From a candidate division GN15 bacterium (GTDB taxonomy: Bacteria; Zixibacteria; MSB-5A5; GN15; FEB-12): DNA of 9,361 nucleotides. Of this stretch, positions 1-7,666 are shown one piece after another. The notes under the pieces are model-generated. The model was not told the DNA's origin, did not search any database, and saw nothing but the letters and a program-made list of their open reading frames with translations. Where the stretch lies: contig WJKG01000065.1 of assembly GCA_014729205.1 (NCBI GenBank), positions 1-9,361 of the forward strand, in the 5' to 3' direction. The position numbers and the translations under genes were made by a program. The stretch's first letter is position 1; every line of letters starts with the position of its first letter.

Positions 1-862
1 GCTCCGCCACGACAGGACGGTCCTGCTCGTGGACAATCGGAAGTGGATATTCGGGCATGGCGTGACACTCGGGCACGGTATAGCCGGTGATCCGTTCCAC
101 CGCAGGATTGACATACAACAGGTTACCACGCGGATCGAGCCAGTCCTCCCAGTCGAAGGTGTAATTGGCTATGGCTCGGAAGCGGCACTCGCGTTCTTTG
201 AGTTCGCGCTCCATATGGACATGGGCAAGACCGTTGGCCAGCACCTGCCCAAGGATCTTGAGCAGTGTCACATCTCCTTCTGACAGTCTGCGCGTCTCGC
301 TGTTCGACGTCAGCACCAGGGCACCATATTGGCGTGGCCCGGCCCAAAGCGGAATATTCAGCACCGATTTTGCATCATTCACATCAAGAGCCCGGCGTCG
401 CTCGTCGGCCAGGGCGAGCGGCACGCTACCCGCACGGGGCATGTGGTCCTTTTCAAACCATCTCAGATCCCGAAGCGACCAGGCGTATCCGGCTATGGCC
501 ATCGGAACATGCCAAACCATGCTACCATTGCTGGTACTGAAGTGGTACGTTGTCTGGACTGTATCCTGCTCATTGTCGAACAAGTGCAGACTGATTGACC
601 CATCGGACACGATCCGACCCAGAGTAGCCACCACTCCCTGCAGTTCTGAGTCCAGCCGTTCGGGAGACGAGGTGGTCAGACGCGAGGCCACAACGGCAAC
701 ATAGCGTTCGAATTCGCCTATAGCGAATATCGAGGGGGCCGTTCCGATATCCGCAGCGCGTCGCAATCTCAACACCTGCGGCGAGTTGACAGTCGAATCC
801 TGCCGTGGTGCGTCAGGATTCAACCGGTTCGTCGTGGGCTTCTGGGATACTGTGTTACTCAT
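1..862 (-). CDS. GAF-PAS domain signalling protein, N-terminal part (3' end outside window)
   Basis: An uninterrupted reading frame of 287 codons runs from ATG at 862 off the left edge. Residues 1-45 are polar and probably disordered, with no signal peptide or membrane segment, so the visible part looks cytoplasmic. Residues about 60-215 fit a GAF domain: helix ERLDSELQGVVATLGRIV, strand SISLHLFD, and late strands NIPLWAGPRQYGALVLTS before a long closing helix. A charged helical linker (MERELKERECRFRAIA, 217-232) leads into a PAS domain with the typical signature WLDPRGNLLYVNPAVERITGY (241-261), then IVHEQDRP. This layout is common in sensor histidine kinases, diguanylate cyclases and other regulators. 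The output domain lies outside the window, so the class cannot be named, nor can any ligand. The gene follows malQ by 81 bases on the same strand. An in-frame ATG at 871 is an alternative start, and neither start has a strong ribosome binding site. The next upstream in-frame stop is the malQ TGA itself. Confidence 0.85.
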   Translation of the reverse strand, partial: MSNTVSQKPTTNRLNPDAPRQDSTVNSPQVLRLRRAADIGTAPSIFAIGEFERYVAVVASRLTTSSPERLDSELQGVVATLGRIVSDGSISLHLFDNEQDTVQTTYHFSTSNGSMVWHVPMAIAGYAWSLRDLRWFEKDHMPRAGSVPLALADERRRALDVNDAKSVLNIPLWAGPRQYGALVLTSNSETRRLSEGDVTLLKILGQVLANGLAHVHMERELKERECRFRAIANYTFDWEDWLDPRGNLLYVNPAVERITGYTVPECHAMPEYPLPIVHEQDRPVVAE

Positions 863-943
863 TACACACATCTGACCGATCGATTCGAGATTCGCCTTCT
901 CTTGTGAAGATCGGCAGAATTGCGCAAGATCTGAACAGCAGGC
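863..943 (-). other. malQ-sensor intergenic gap
   Basis: This is the only real gap in the window, 81 bases (72 if the sensor starts at 871). On the minus strand it has no stem followed by a T-run and no convincing -35/-10 pair, so it gives no evidence that transcription stops after malQ or restarts for the sensor gene. An AGAAGG element is present, but it lies about 24 bases before the ATG at 871 and so is too far away to serve it well. A short imperfect direct repeat (CGAATCT CGAATCG) occupies about 881-894. I assign no function to either element. The gap is in the same frame as both flanking genes and has no stop codon of its own in that frame. Confidence 0.6.
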
Positions 944-2440
944 TCAGCGATCAGATTTCTCGGTCAGATCGGCCAGCTTTTCCACCGGTACGATAGCCAT
1001 TTGCTCGGGAGTCAGACGCCAGACCCAGTTGCCCTTGGCTGTGCCCGGAGTGTTCATACGGGCGGACTGGTCAAGACCAAGAATATCCTGTATCGGGAAG
1101 ACTGCCAGTTTTGCACGCGAATCGAGGGCGAGCTTGATCAGATGCCAGTGGACATCATCAGCCGTAACGTCGGTGCCAAGATAGCGCTCCAATCGTTTGA
1201 GCGTCTTCTCGTCCGCTTCGTTCTGGTACCAGCCGACTATCGTGTTGTTGTCGTGAGTGCCGGTGTAGACGACTGAATCCTCGTCGTAGTTCTCGGGGAG
1301 ATACTTGTGTTTGGGGTTGTCTTCGCCGAATGCAAACTCAAGCACCTTCATCCCGGGCAGCTTGTAGCGTTTCATGACCTCGACAACATCGTCGGTGATC
1401 GTGCCCAAGTCCTCGGCGATCACTCGCGGATTCTCGAAATGCTGGTGGACTCGCGTCAGAAAGTCATCAACTGGCGCCTCCACCCACTCACCATTGACCG
1501 CTGTCTTGTGATGCGAGGGTACCTCCCAATAGGCGACGAGACCACGGAAGTGATCGATTCGCACGATGTCATACAAACGGAACATCTGCTCCAGACGACG
1601 GAGCCACCAATCATAATCCTGTCCTTTCAATTCGTCCCAGTTGTAGACGGGATTGCCCCATAGCTGCCCCGTCTTGCTGAAGTAGTCCGGCGGCACTCCT
1701 GCGACGACGGTTGGTTGGCGCTTCTCGTTGAGTTTAAAGAGCTCGGGATTGGCCCAGACATCGGCAGAATCATAGGTAATATAGATGGGTAGATCGCCAA
1801 AGACCTGAATCTGCCGCTCATTGGCGTAAGCCTTGAGGTCGTCCCACTGACGGAAGAAGAGGTACTGTTCGAACTTCGTCTGTCTGAGTTGACCGGCATA
1901 CCGGTTCGAAAACTCATTGAGTGCCTTGGGATCGCGGTCTCTCAGCGCCTGAGGCCAATCGTTCCAGCCCTTCAAATCGTTCACCTGTTTGGCGACTGCA
2001 TACAGCGCGTAGTCATCAAGCCAGGCAGCCTCCTGTCTGCAGAAACTGTCGAAGGGCGCAGTGTCATCACGCTCCTGATAGCGCTCCCAGGACCTGTCAA
2101 GCAACGCACGTTTGAGTTTCGTCACCGCGGGGAAATCGACATGATCATCGGGAAACTTCGGTGCGCCGTCAAGGTCCTCGGGCTTGAGATACTGCTGTTC
2201 CACAAGGGATTGCGGACTGATCAGATACCGGTTACCGGCAAAGGCCGATGAACCGCTGTAGGGAGAGTAGTGATGAATCCCGTTCACTGGTTGCAACGGG
2301 AGTACCTGCCAGAGATTCTGTCCGGCTCTATGGAGCATGTCTATAAACTGGCGGGCGGCGTGCCCCAGATCGCCGATACCGTAGGCGGATGGTAGCGATG
2401 TGACGTGGAGTAGAATTCCGCTGGAGCGCTGCTTAATCAT
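944..2440 (-). CDS. malQ: 4-alpha-glucanotransferase (amylomaltase, GH77)
   Basis: MalQ transfers 4-alpha-glucanosyl units between maltodextrins in the cytoplasm, releasing glucose and building longer chains. The 498-residue protein is full length for the short, DPE1-like bacterial type, which lacks the long N-terminal extension of E. coli MalQ. Family signatures appear in order: GILLHVTSLPS at 8-18, YSPYSGSSAFAGNRYLISP at 58-76, GDLPIYI at 215-221, and GVPPDYFSKTGQLWGNPVY at 248-266. The catalytic core shows the nucleophile Asp296 in VRIDHFRGL, the acid/base Glu343 in VIAEDLGT, and Asp397 in TGTHDNNT. The C-terminus carries GNWVWRL. I chose ATG 2440 because the family signature begins right after it and GGAAGGGAG lies 5 bases upstream. 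The frame is open to an ATG at 2506, but that adds 22 residues unlike the family. The start overlaps the end of treY by 8 bases, so translational coupling is likely. In a TreY/TreZ cluster its probable role is to rebuild chains too short for TreY, which is inference from context. Confidence 0.97.
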   Translation of the reverse strand: MIKQRSSGILLHVTSLPSAYGIGDLGHAARQFIDMLHRAGQNLWQVLPLQPVNGIHHYSPYSGSSAFAGNRYLISPQSLVEQQYLKPEDLDGAPKFPDDHVDFPAVTKLKRALLDRSWERYQERDDTAPFDSFCRQEAAWLDDYALYAVAKQVNDLKGWNDWPQALRDRDPKALNEFSNRYAGQLRQTKFEQYLFFRQWDDLKAYANERQIQVFGDLPIYITYDSADVWANPELFKLNEKRQPTVVAGVPPDYFSKTGQLWGNPVYNWDELKGQDYDWWLRRLEQMFRLYDIVRIDHFRGLVAYWEVPSHHKTAVNGEWVEAPVDDFLTRVHQHFENPRVIAEDLGTITDDVVEVMKRYKLPGMKVLEFAFGEDNPKHKYLPENYDEDSVVYTGTHDNNTIVGWYQNEADEKTLKRLERYLGTDVTADDVHWHLIKLALDSRAKLAVFPIQDILGLDQSARMNTPGTAKGNWVWRLTPEQMAIVPVEKLADLTEKSDR

Positions 2441-5240
2441 TGTTTCTCCCTTCCAGAATGCAGACCGGGAAGTCAGCGAGCATACCGGCAATGGGCAGGA
2501 CATCATCGTCGCTGTCTACTTGTTTGCCGGTAAAGATGTTGCGCCATTGATTGGGCGCGGTTTCGGGCAATTGAATACAGGTTGATTTCCAGACTGCTCG
2601 TCCGTGAGGAAACTGGTTCTCACCTACAAGGTCGGTCATCAGGCGCGGCACCACTACCAGCGACCACACCGATTCATGGCTACGGGCAAAGGCGACGACG
2701 TGGTTGGACAAGGGACCACTGGCAACCAACGGGATGTACTCGCCATTGGCATAGAGCTCATGCAGGTTATGGCGATGACTCAGCGAGCGCTGAATAGTGT
2801 AGAGCTTAATGGCACCGCTATGCATCTCATCACGGAGGGATTTCAGCAACTCGTCTGTATTGGTATTGGGCTCGCCAATACGCTCAAGGATACGCTTTCG
2901 GGAGGCAAAGTCCACCGGGCGACGATTATCCGGATCAACCATGCTCAAGTCCCACAACTCGCACCCCTGATAGAAGTCCGGCACACCGGGACTTGTTATC
3001 TTCAGCACCACCTGACTCAACGAGTTCAGCATACCATACCAAGCGATCTTGCGCCAGAAGGGCAGAAAAGCCTCCAGGAAACGGTTGTGTTCAGCCGGAA
3101 GGAGTATGTGCTCGATGAAGTGGGTGAATGCCTTCTCATAGGCCGCATCGGGTTTGATCCAGGCGGTGTGTACCTTTGCTTCGCGAACGGCTTTCACGGC
3201 GAAATCCTGCATACGCCTGACGAAGCTTTCGGGGTCGTCATTGGCGAATGGCCAGTGCGCAATGAGCGACTGATAGAGCAGATACTCATCGTTCTTGTCC
3301 GGGGCCCGAGTTCCCTGAACCATCTTTCGGCCGGTGTTCAACCGCCGCCACAGTCGAACCTGGTGTTCCCATTCCTCGGGCATCTCACTGAGGACATTGA
3401 GTCGGCAACGCGCATCCTCACCACGCTTGGTGTCGTGGGTTGCGGTTGTGCTCATTGACTGCGGGCATCGCCGCAATCGCTTCTGATTGAAGCCGTGAAA
3501 GAACTGCGGACTAACGCCGAAATGGCTTGGATCACTACCGACCTCATTAAGCGAGAGCAACCGGTTATAGATGTACAGACAGGTATCCTCCACGCCCTTT
3601 GCGGCAAGGGGGCCAGTCACCTGTTGAAAGCGCATGACAAAGTCAACAGCCTGTTCTCGTTCCTGTTCGGTAGCCATGGCGCTGTGATCAAGCAGCAGGA
3701 AGTGCTTGATGAAGTTGAGCTCGTACAGCAGTCCCGGGTTGTGCAGGCGGGCCAGGTCGACAGCCTGAGTTATGTAGTCGCGATCTGCCTGGCTGAAGTG
3801 GTCCTCCGTTACATAGGTGCGATAGATCGGGAAATACGACATCACCTCCACCAGAGCCCGACGCAGTCCATACAATGTGATATCGTTACCATGCCGGTTG
3901 CGCCCGGAGATACTCTTCAGGAAGTAGGCGAGATTCTCGATGTTGCCGGCGAGGTGTTTGTCGACCATCAGTCGTTTCTTCCTGGCGACCAACTCCGGCC
4001 ACTTGACTCGGATGCCGGTTAGCTGGCCGTAGAGTTTGTCGAACGCCTGCTGGTTCTCGGAGCGGAGCTGGATCTTGTTAACCACATTGAGGAAATCGTA
4101 CCCGGTGGTGCCGCACGCCTGCCACGAATCCGGCAGCTCTTCACCCTCCTCCAAAATCTTCTCGACGACAACGAAACGATTCGGAGCCAGCTCGTCCAGC
4201 CATTGGAGGTACGTCTGAGGATCCAGAAGGCCATCGATATGATCGATTCTCAGACCGGTGAAGGTATCTTCCTCTGCCATTTCGCGCAGTAGCGAATGGG
4301 TTTGGTCGAATACGGTTCTATCCTCCAGCCGGATACAGATCAGGTCGTTGATGGTAAAAAAGCGCCTGTAGTTGATCTCCTGGGTGGCGACCTTCCAGAA
4401 GGCCAGGCGAAAATACTGCTCATTGAGCAGACGGTCCAGATCATTAAAGCTGTCCGAATCACCAGCTGTTCCGTTGAGCACATCCAGAGTGCTGTCTATG
4501 AACTCCCCGATCTGCGAATTAGTTGTATACAGTTCCCACAACAGCTTCTTCGACAGTCGAATGCGGCGATAGCGATCATCCCGTTGCTCGCTACCCGGCA
4601 GGTCATCGAGGGTGTGTACAGTACCCAGATAGCGAATGAGGTCTGGATGCTGTTGGCCCAGCGACTGCTCGAGCTCAGAGAGGTTGTGAGTGAAGACCTG
4701 AACGTATGACTCGATCCGAACCGGCAGGCGTAACTCGTAGTAGTTAATACTCAAGCCCGATTGATCGTAGGCCAGTCTAATGTCGCCACCTTCGAGCGCT
4801 TCGCCATAGAAGCTACCCAGAAATGGGGCCAGGACTCTTCCCTGAAGACCCTGGTAGACGTGTTCCCAGTTGATATCGAAGATATGAGCATATTGCGATG
4901 CGGGGCCGTTCTCAAGCACATCCATCAGCATAACATTATCAGAATTGTAAGCCATGTGGTTGGGTACGATGTCCTGCAACCAGCCCATGTTATGTTGTTT
5001 CAGCTTGGCGTGAAGCTCCTTTACCGCCTCTTGTCCGCCTATTTCGGCGTTGAATGAGGTGGGATCGACGACATCGTAACCGTGTGCACTTCCCTTGGCC
5101 GAGGCGAAGATGGGGGACAGGTAGATGTCGGAAATGCCAAGATCATCCAGGTAATCGACCAGCTCGGTAGCCTGATGAAGATCGAATGCAGGTTGAATCT
5201 GAAACCGATAGGTGGCGGTGGGAATTCGCATTACGCTCAC
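2433..5240 (-). CDS. treY: malto-oligosyltrehalose synthase (GH13)
   Basis: TreY converts the reducing-end alpha-1,4 bond of a maltodextrin into an alpha,alpha-1,1 bond, giving maltooligosyl-trehalose for TreZ. The 935 residues match the usual family size. The N-terminus RIPTATYRFQ is typical of TreY. The four GH13 regions are present: DIVPNH at 90-95, GLRIDHIDGL at 329-338 with the presumed nucleophile Asp333, VVVEKIL at 357-363 with acid/base Glu360, and TATHDTKRGED at 599-609 with Asp603. GTTGYDFLN (377-385) and GVPDFYQGCELWDLSMVDPD (752-771) are further TreY hallmarks. No frameshift or missing catalytic residue is seen. The start is either GTG 5240, which overlaps the GH57 stop as GTGA and has GGGGGT 6 bases upstream, or ATG 5231, which would give the protein MRIPTAT. 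Spacing favours the GTG, and the difference is only three residues. The last codons of treY carry the malQ ribosome binding site. Confidence 0.97.
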   Translation of the reverse strand: MSVMRIPTATYRFQIQPAFDLHQATELVDYLDDLGISDIYLSPIFASAKGSAHGYDVVDPTSFNAEIGGQEAVKELHAKLKQHNMGWLQDIVPNHMAYNSDNVMLMDVLENGPASQYAHIFDINWEHVYQGLQGRVLAPFLGSFYGEALEGGDIRLAYDQSGLSINYYELRLPVRIESYVQVFTHNLSELEQSLGQQHPDLIRYLGTVHTLDDLPGSEQRDDRYRRIRLSKKLLWELYTTNSQIGEFIDSTLDVLNGTAGDSDSFNDLDRLLNEQYFRLAFWKVATQEINYRRFFTINDLICIRLEDRTVFDQTHSLLREMAEEDTFTGLRIDHIDGLLDPQTYLQWLDELAPNRFVVVEKILEEGEELPDSWQACGTTGYDFLNVVNKIQLRSENQQAFDKLYGQLTGIRVKWPELVARKKRLMVDKHLAGNIENLAYFLKSISGRNRHGNDITLYGLRRALVEVMSYFPIYRTYVTEDHFSQADRDYITQAVDLARLHNPGLLYELNFIKHFLLLDHSAMATEQEREQAVDFVMRFQQVTGPLAAKGVEDTCLYIYNRLLSLNEVGSDPSHFGVSPQFFHGFNQKRLRRCPQSMSTTATHDTKRGEDARCRLNVLSEMPEEWEHQVRLWRRLNTGRKMVQGTRAPDKNDEYLLYQSLIAHWPFANDDPESFVRRMQDFAVKAVREAKVHTAWIKPDAAYEKAFTHFIEHILLPAEHNRFLEAFLPFWRKIAWYGMLNSLSQVVLKITSPGVPDFYQGCELWDLSMVDPDNRRPVDFASRKRILERIGEPNTNTDELLKSLRDEMHSGAIKLYTIQRSLSHRHNLHELYANGEYIPLVASGPLSNHVVAFARSHESVWSLVVVPRLMTDLVGENQFPHGRAVWKSTCIQLPETAPNQWRNIFTGKQVDSDDDVLPIAGMLADFPVCILEGRNND
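2446..2454 (-). promoter_or_regulatory. Ribosome binding site of malQ
   Basis: GGAAGGGAG lies 5 bases before ATG 2440, within the last codons of treY. It decides the malQ start against the longer frame to 2506 and supports coupled translation with treY. Confidence 0.85.
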
Positions 5241-7666
5241 AGACTGACCCCCAGAGCCTTACCAACTCGGTCGAAGGCCTCCTGCCATGGTGTCAAATCA
5301 TCAGCTGTATCGTCGGCACCGGCTGGCACCCTGGCTCGTTGCGTCTGGCGAGCCATTTTGAAGTAGCGGTTTTGGGCCTGCCAGACGTCCAGATCGAGGC
5401 CTGCCTCCGTGAACAGGTCGACCAATTGTTCGAGAGCCTGCATCAGAGCTATGTTTTCCGGCTCTCGCTCCAGGGCAACCATGAGTTTGTTAACTCGCTC
5501 GCTGGCCAGGAAGGAAATACGGGTGCGCTCCAGATCGATGTTCAGTCGACGTGCGTCCTGGAAGAGGCGGCTGAGTTCACCCAGATCGAAGTCCTCTTCA
5601 CTGAGCGCCTGACGGATGTCGCTGTTGAGCACAAACGATACCGTCGTGCTGAGTACACGCGGCAAGGGCACGTTCATACCCGAAGTAGCTTGCACCAGAG
5701 CATAGTGCCTGTGGTACGCCTGACGATACATATGTTCGACTTCCATGAGCATCTCATCGATAATCTGCCGCATCACCTCTCGCTGCTCATCCTTAAAGAG
5801 ATGGCTCAATGAATAGGTCTCATCACCGAGATGCTCATTGATGAGCGACATCACCTCCGCCAGGTTGCTTTGCTCGAAAGCGGTCAGGATCCTCTGCTGG
5901 ACCTCATGGAACTCCGTATCCTGCATCTGCGAGCGCACACCACCGAGCAGGTTCTGCTCTCCGAGATGGACAGCCCCGAAGCGGATTGGTGTTTCCTCAA
6001 GAGTGATTTTGGACTGGAGCAAGGCGCTGCCGACGACAACTCGCTGGCGGCCCAGCTCTCGACGCTCAAAGGAGTCGCTCTGGACATGGTAGCAGTAGAT
6101 ATCTCCGGCAGACTCGGACTCATCGGAGAACAGCGACGAGACGGCATGGTGCGCCCCTACACGGGACAAGTCAACTACGCTTGGCTGAACATAGCGACGG
6201 TACACTTCAGCGCCGGTCTTTAAATCCGGGATATTGGAAGGAGCTCGCTCCAGCAGACGAATGTATGCCGGTTCAAGATCGATTCCAGAGACCTGTCTCG
6301 CCAGCTGCATGGCGCGAGCTGCGTATAGGATCACCTGCACGGTTTCAATCCCGGAGAGCTCATCGAAGAACCAACCGCACGAAGTGTACATCAGCATTGC
6401 GTGACGCTGCATCTCCAGCAGCTTGAGCAGTTTTACGCGCGTATCGGCGTCCAAATCTCGAGAGGCGAATTCAGAGAAGAATCGGTTGATAGACTTGTCA
6501 GAACGATCCAGGACAACATCAATGTATCCATCGCGAGCCTTCCAGGGATCGTCCATGTGTGGTTCAGCGTGTTCGGTATAGATAAGCGCCAGGCTGTCAC
6601 GCAACCAGTCCATGGCACCGCGCAGGGTAGCTCGCCAGGCCTGGTGCCAGCCGGGATTCATGCCGGAACTGCAGCCGCAGTCTGAGCGCCAGCGTTCGAC
6701 ACCATGAACGCAACTCCACGATGAGTCTTCGAATATCTCCGCTTCCCACTCCGGAGGATAGCGATCGAGGAAGTCGGAGTATATTGTCAGTTCCACATCT
6801 TCCCGTTGCTCAATGCTGTAAAGGCAAAAGGCCAGAGCCATGTCGCCGAAGCGATGGTGGTGCCCATAGGTCTCACCATCGGTGGCGATATGCACGAACT
6901 GCGGACCGTTGGGTTCATCGTCAAACGTCTCCAGCAACCGGTTGGCGAATCGCTGGCCGTCATCGAGTACACCGCCAAAGGCGACATCCTGTGAAACTGG
7001 GCCATCATAGAAAAACAGTGCGATCTCTTTGCCAGAAGGAAGCTTGCAGGTGTAGGCACGGCGCGGATCGACCGCATCGCCGCTGACATCTTCCCACTCC
7101 TTTTCGCCCAGCTTGCGTATGCGCTTGGCCTGCCTCGGAGCAAGAATGGTGAACCGGATGCCGTGCTCAACGCATAGCTCGAGCGTTTCGATATCAACCG
7201 CTGTCTCGGCCAGCCAGATTCCTTCCGGCCGATCACCGAATCGCTGCTGGAAGTCACGAATGCCCCACACAATCTGGGTGCGCTTGTCGCGGGTATTGGC
7301 CAGCGGCATAATCAGGTGGCCGTACACTTGTGCGAGAGCCGATCCGTGACCGTTGAAGCGCTCCTTACTAAGCTCGTGTGCCTCCCTGATTGCGGCATAT
7401 GTGGCCGGTTCGTGGCGTTCCAACCACGAGAGCAGGGTCGGCCCAAAGTTGAAGCTGATGCGCGAGTAATTATTGACGATGTCGACAATGCGTCGATCGT
7501 CATCGAGAATCCGCGAGGCAGCATTGGGCGCATAGCACTCTGCTGTGATACGCGAGTTCCAGTCATGAAACGGGTATGCTGAATCCTGGAGCTCTACCTC
7601 CTCCAGCCATGGATTTTCTCGCGGCGGTTGATAGAAGTGGCCGTGTATGCAGACGAATCGGTTCAT
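5237..7666 (-). CDS. GH57 glycoside hydrolase with DUF3536-type C-terminal half, specificity unknown
   Basis: This 809-residue protein belongs to the GH57 (COG1449-like) group often labelled alpha-amylase/alpha-mannosidase. The N-terminal half is the catalytic barrel. It begins with CIHGHFYQPPRENPW (6-20), followed by WNSRITAECYAPNAASRI (36-53). EGIWLAETAVD (148-158) holds the presumed nucleophile Glu154, and HIATDGETYGHHH (259-271) the presumed acid/base Asp263. Residues from about 310 to the end match what is known as DUF3536, including HGVERWRSDCGC (321-332) and TSCGWFFDELSGIETVQV (428-445). That half looks largely helical and has no known function. There is no signal peptide, so the enzyme should act in the cytoplasm. 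I chose ATG 7666 because the family signature starts there, AAGGGA lies 5 bases upstream, and it overlaps the treZ stop as ATGA. The frame extends to 7765, but that would put 33 unlikely residues inside treZ. Lying between treZ and treY, it probably works on glycogen or maltodextrins, perhaps as a hydrolase, debranching, branching or transfer enzyme. This cannot be decided from sequence. Confidence 0.93.
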   Translation of the reverse strand: MNRFVCIHGHFYQPPRENPWLEEVELQDSAYPFHDWNSRITAECYAPNAASRILDDDRRIVDIVNNYSRISFNFGPTLLSWLERHEPATYAAIREAHELSKERFNGHGSALAQVYGHLIMPLANTRDKRTQIVWGIRDFQQRFGDRPEGIWLAETAVDIETLELCVEHGIRFTILAPRQAKRIRKLGEKEWEDVSGDAVDPRRAYTCKLPSGKEIALFFYDGPVSQDVAFGGVLDDGQRFANRLLETFDDEPNGPQFVHIATDGETYGHHHRFGDMALAFCLYSIEQREDVELTIYSDFLDRYPPEWEAEIFEDSSWSCVHGVERWRSDCGCSSGMNPGWHQAWRATLRGAMDWLRDSLALIYTEHAEPHMDDPWKARDGYIDVVLDRSDKSINRFFSEFASRDLDADTRVKLLKLLEMQRHAMLMYTSCGWFFDELSGIETVQVILYAARAMQLARQVSGIDLEPAYIRLLERAPSNIPDLKTGAEVYRRYVQPSVVDLSRVGAHHAVSSLFSDESESAGDIYCYHVQSDSFERRELGRQRVVVGSALLQSKITLEETPIRFGAVHLGEQNLLGGVRSQMQDTEFHEVQQRILTAFEQSNLAEVMSLINEHLGDETYSLSHLFKDEQREVMRQIIDEMLMEVEHMYRQAYHRHYALVQATSGMNVPLPRVLSTTVSFVLNSDIRQALSEEDFDLGELSRLFQDARRLNIDLERTRISFLASERVNKLMVALEREPENIALMQALEQLVDLFTEAGLDLDVWQAQNRYFKMARQTQRARVPAGADDTADDLTPWQEAFDRVGKALGVSL
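5247..5252 (-). promoter_or_regulatory. Probable ribosome binding site of treY
   Basis: GGGGGT differs by one base from the GGAGGT consensus and lies 6 bases before GTG 5240 but 15 bases before ATG 5231. It therefore favours the GTG start. It sits in the Leu-Gly-Val codons near the end of the GH57 gene. Confidence 0.55.

Noticed and set aside
165..704. Plus-strand open frame of 179 codons opposite the GAF-PAS gene
   Set aside because: The minus strand here encodes a continuous GAF-PAS protein. The plus-strand translation is low-complexity, rich in Ser and Arg, and unlike any family.
864..869. TGTAAT-like -10 element just before the sensor start
   Set aside because: No -35 element is found at the right spacing, and it would place the transcript start at or inside the coding region.
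929..956. Inverted repeat ATCTGA/TCAGAT around the malQ stop as a terminator
   Set aside because: The stem is only 6 base pairs with a 16-base loop, and no T-run follows on the minus strand. It is compatible with chance.
2441..2506. Longer malQ start at the ATG at 2506
   Set aside because: It would add 22 residues that do not resemble the family and deepen the overlap with treY. ATG 2440 has a good ribosome binding site and the family-typical N-terminus.
2604..3458. Plus-strand open frame of 284 codons opposite treY
   Set aside because: It lies wholly antisense to a full-length, motif-complete treY, and its translation shows no recognisable domain. It is a by-product of the codon bias of treY.
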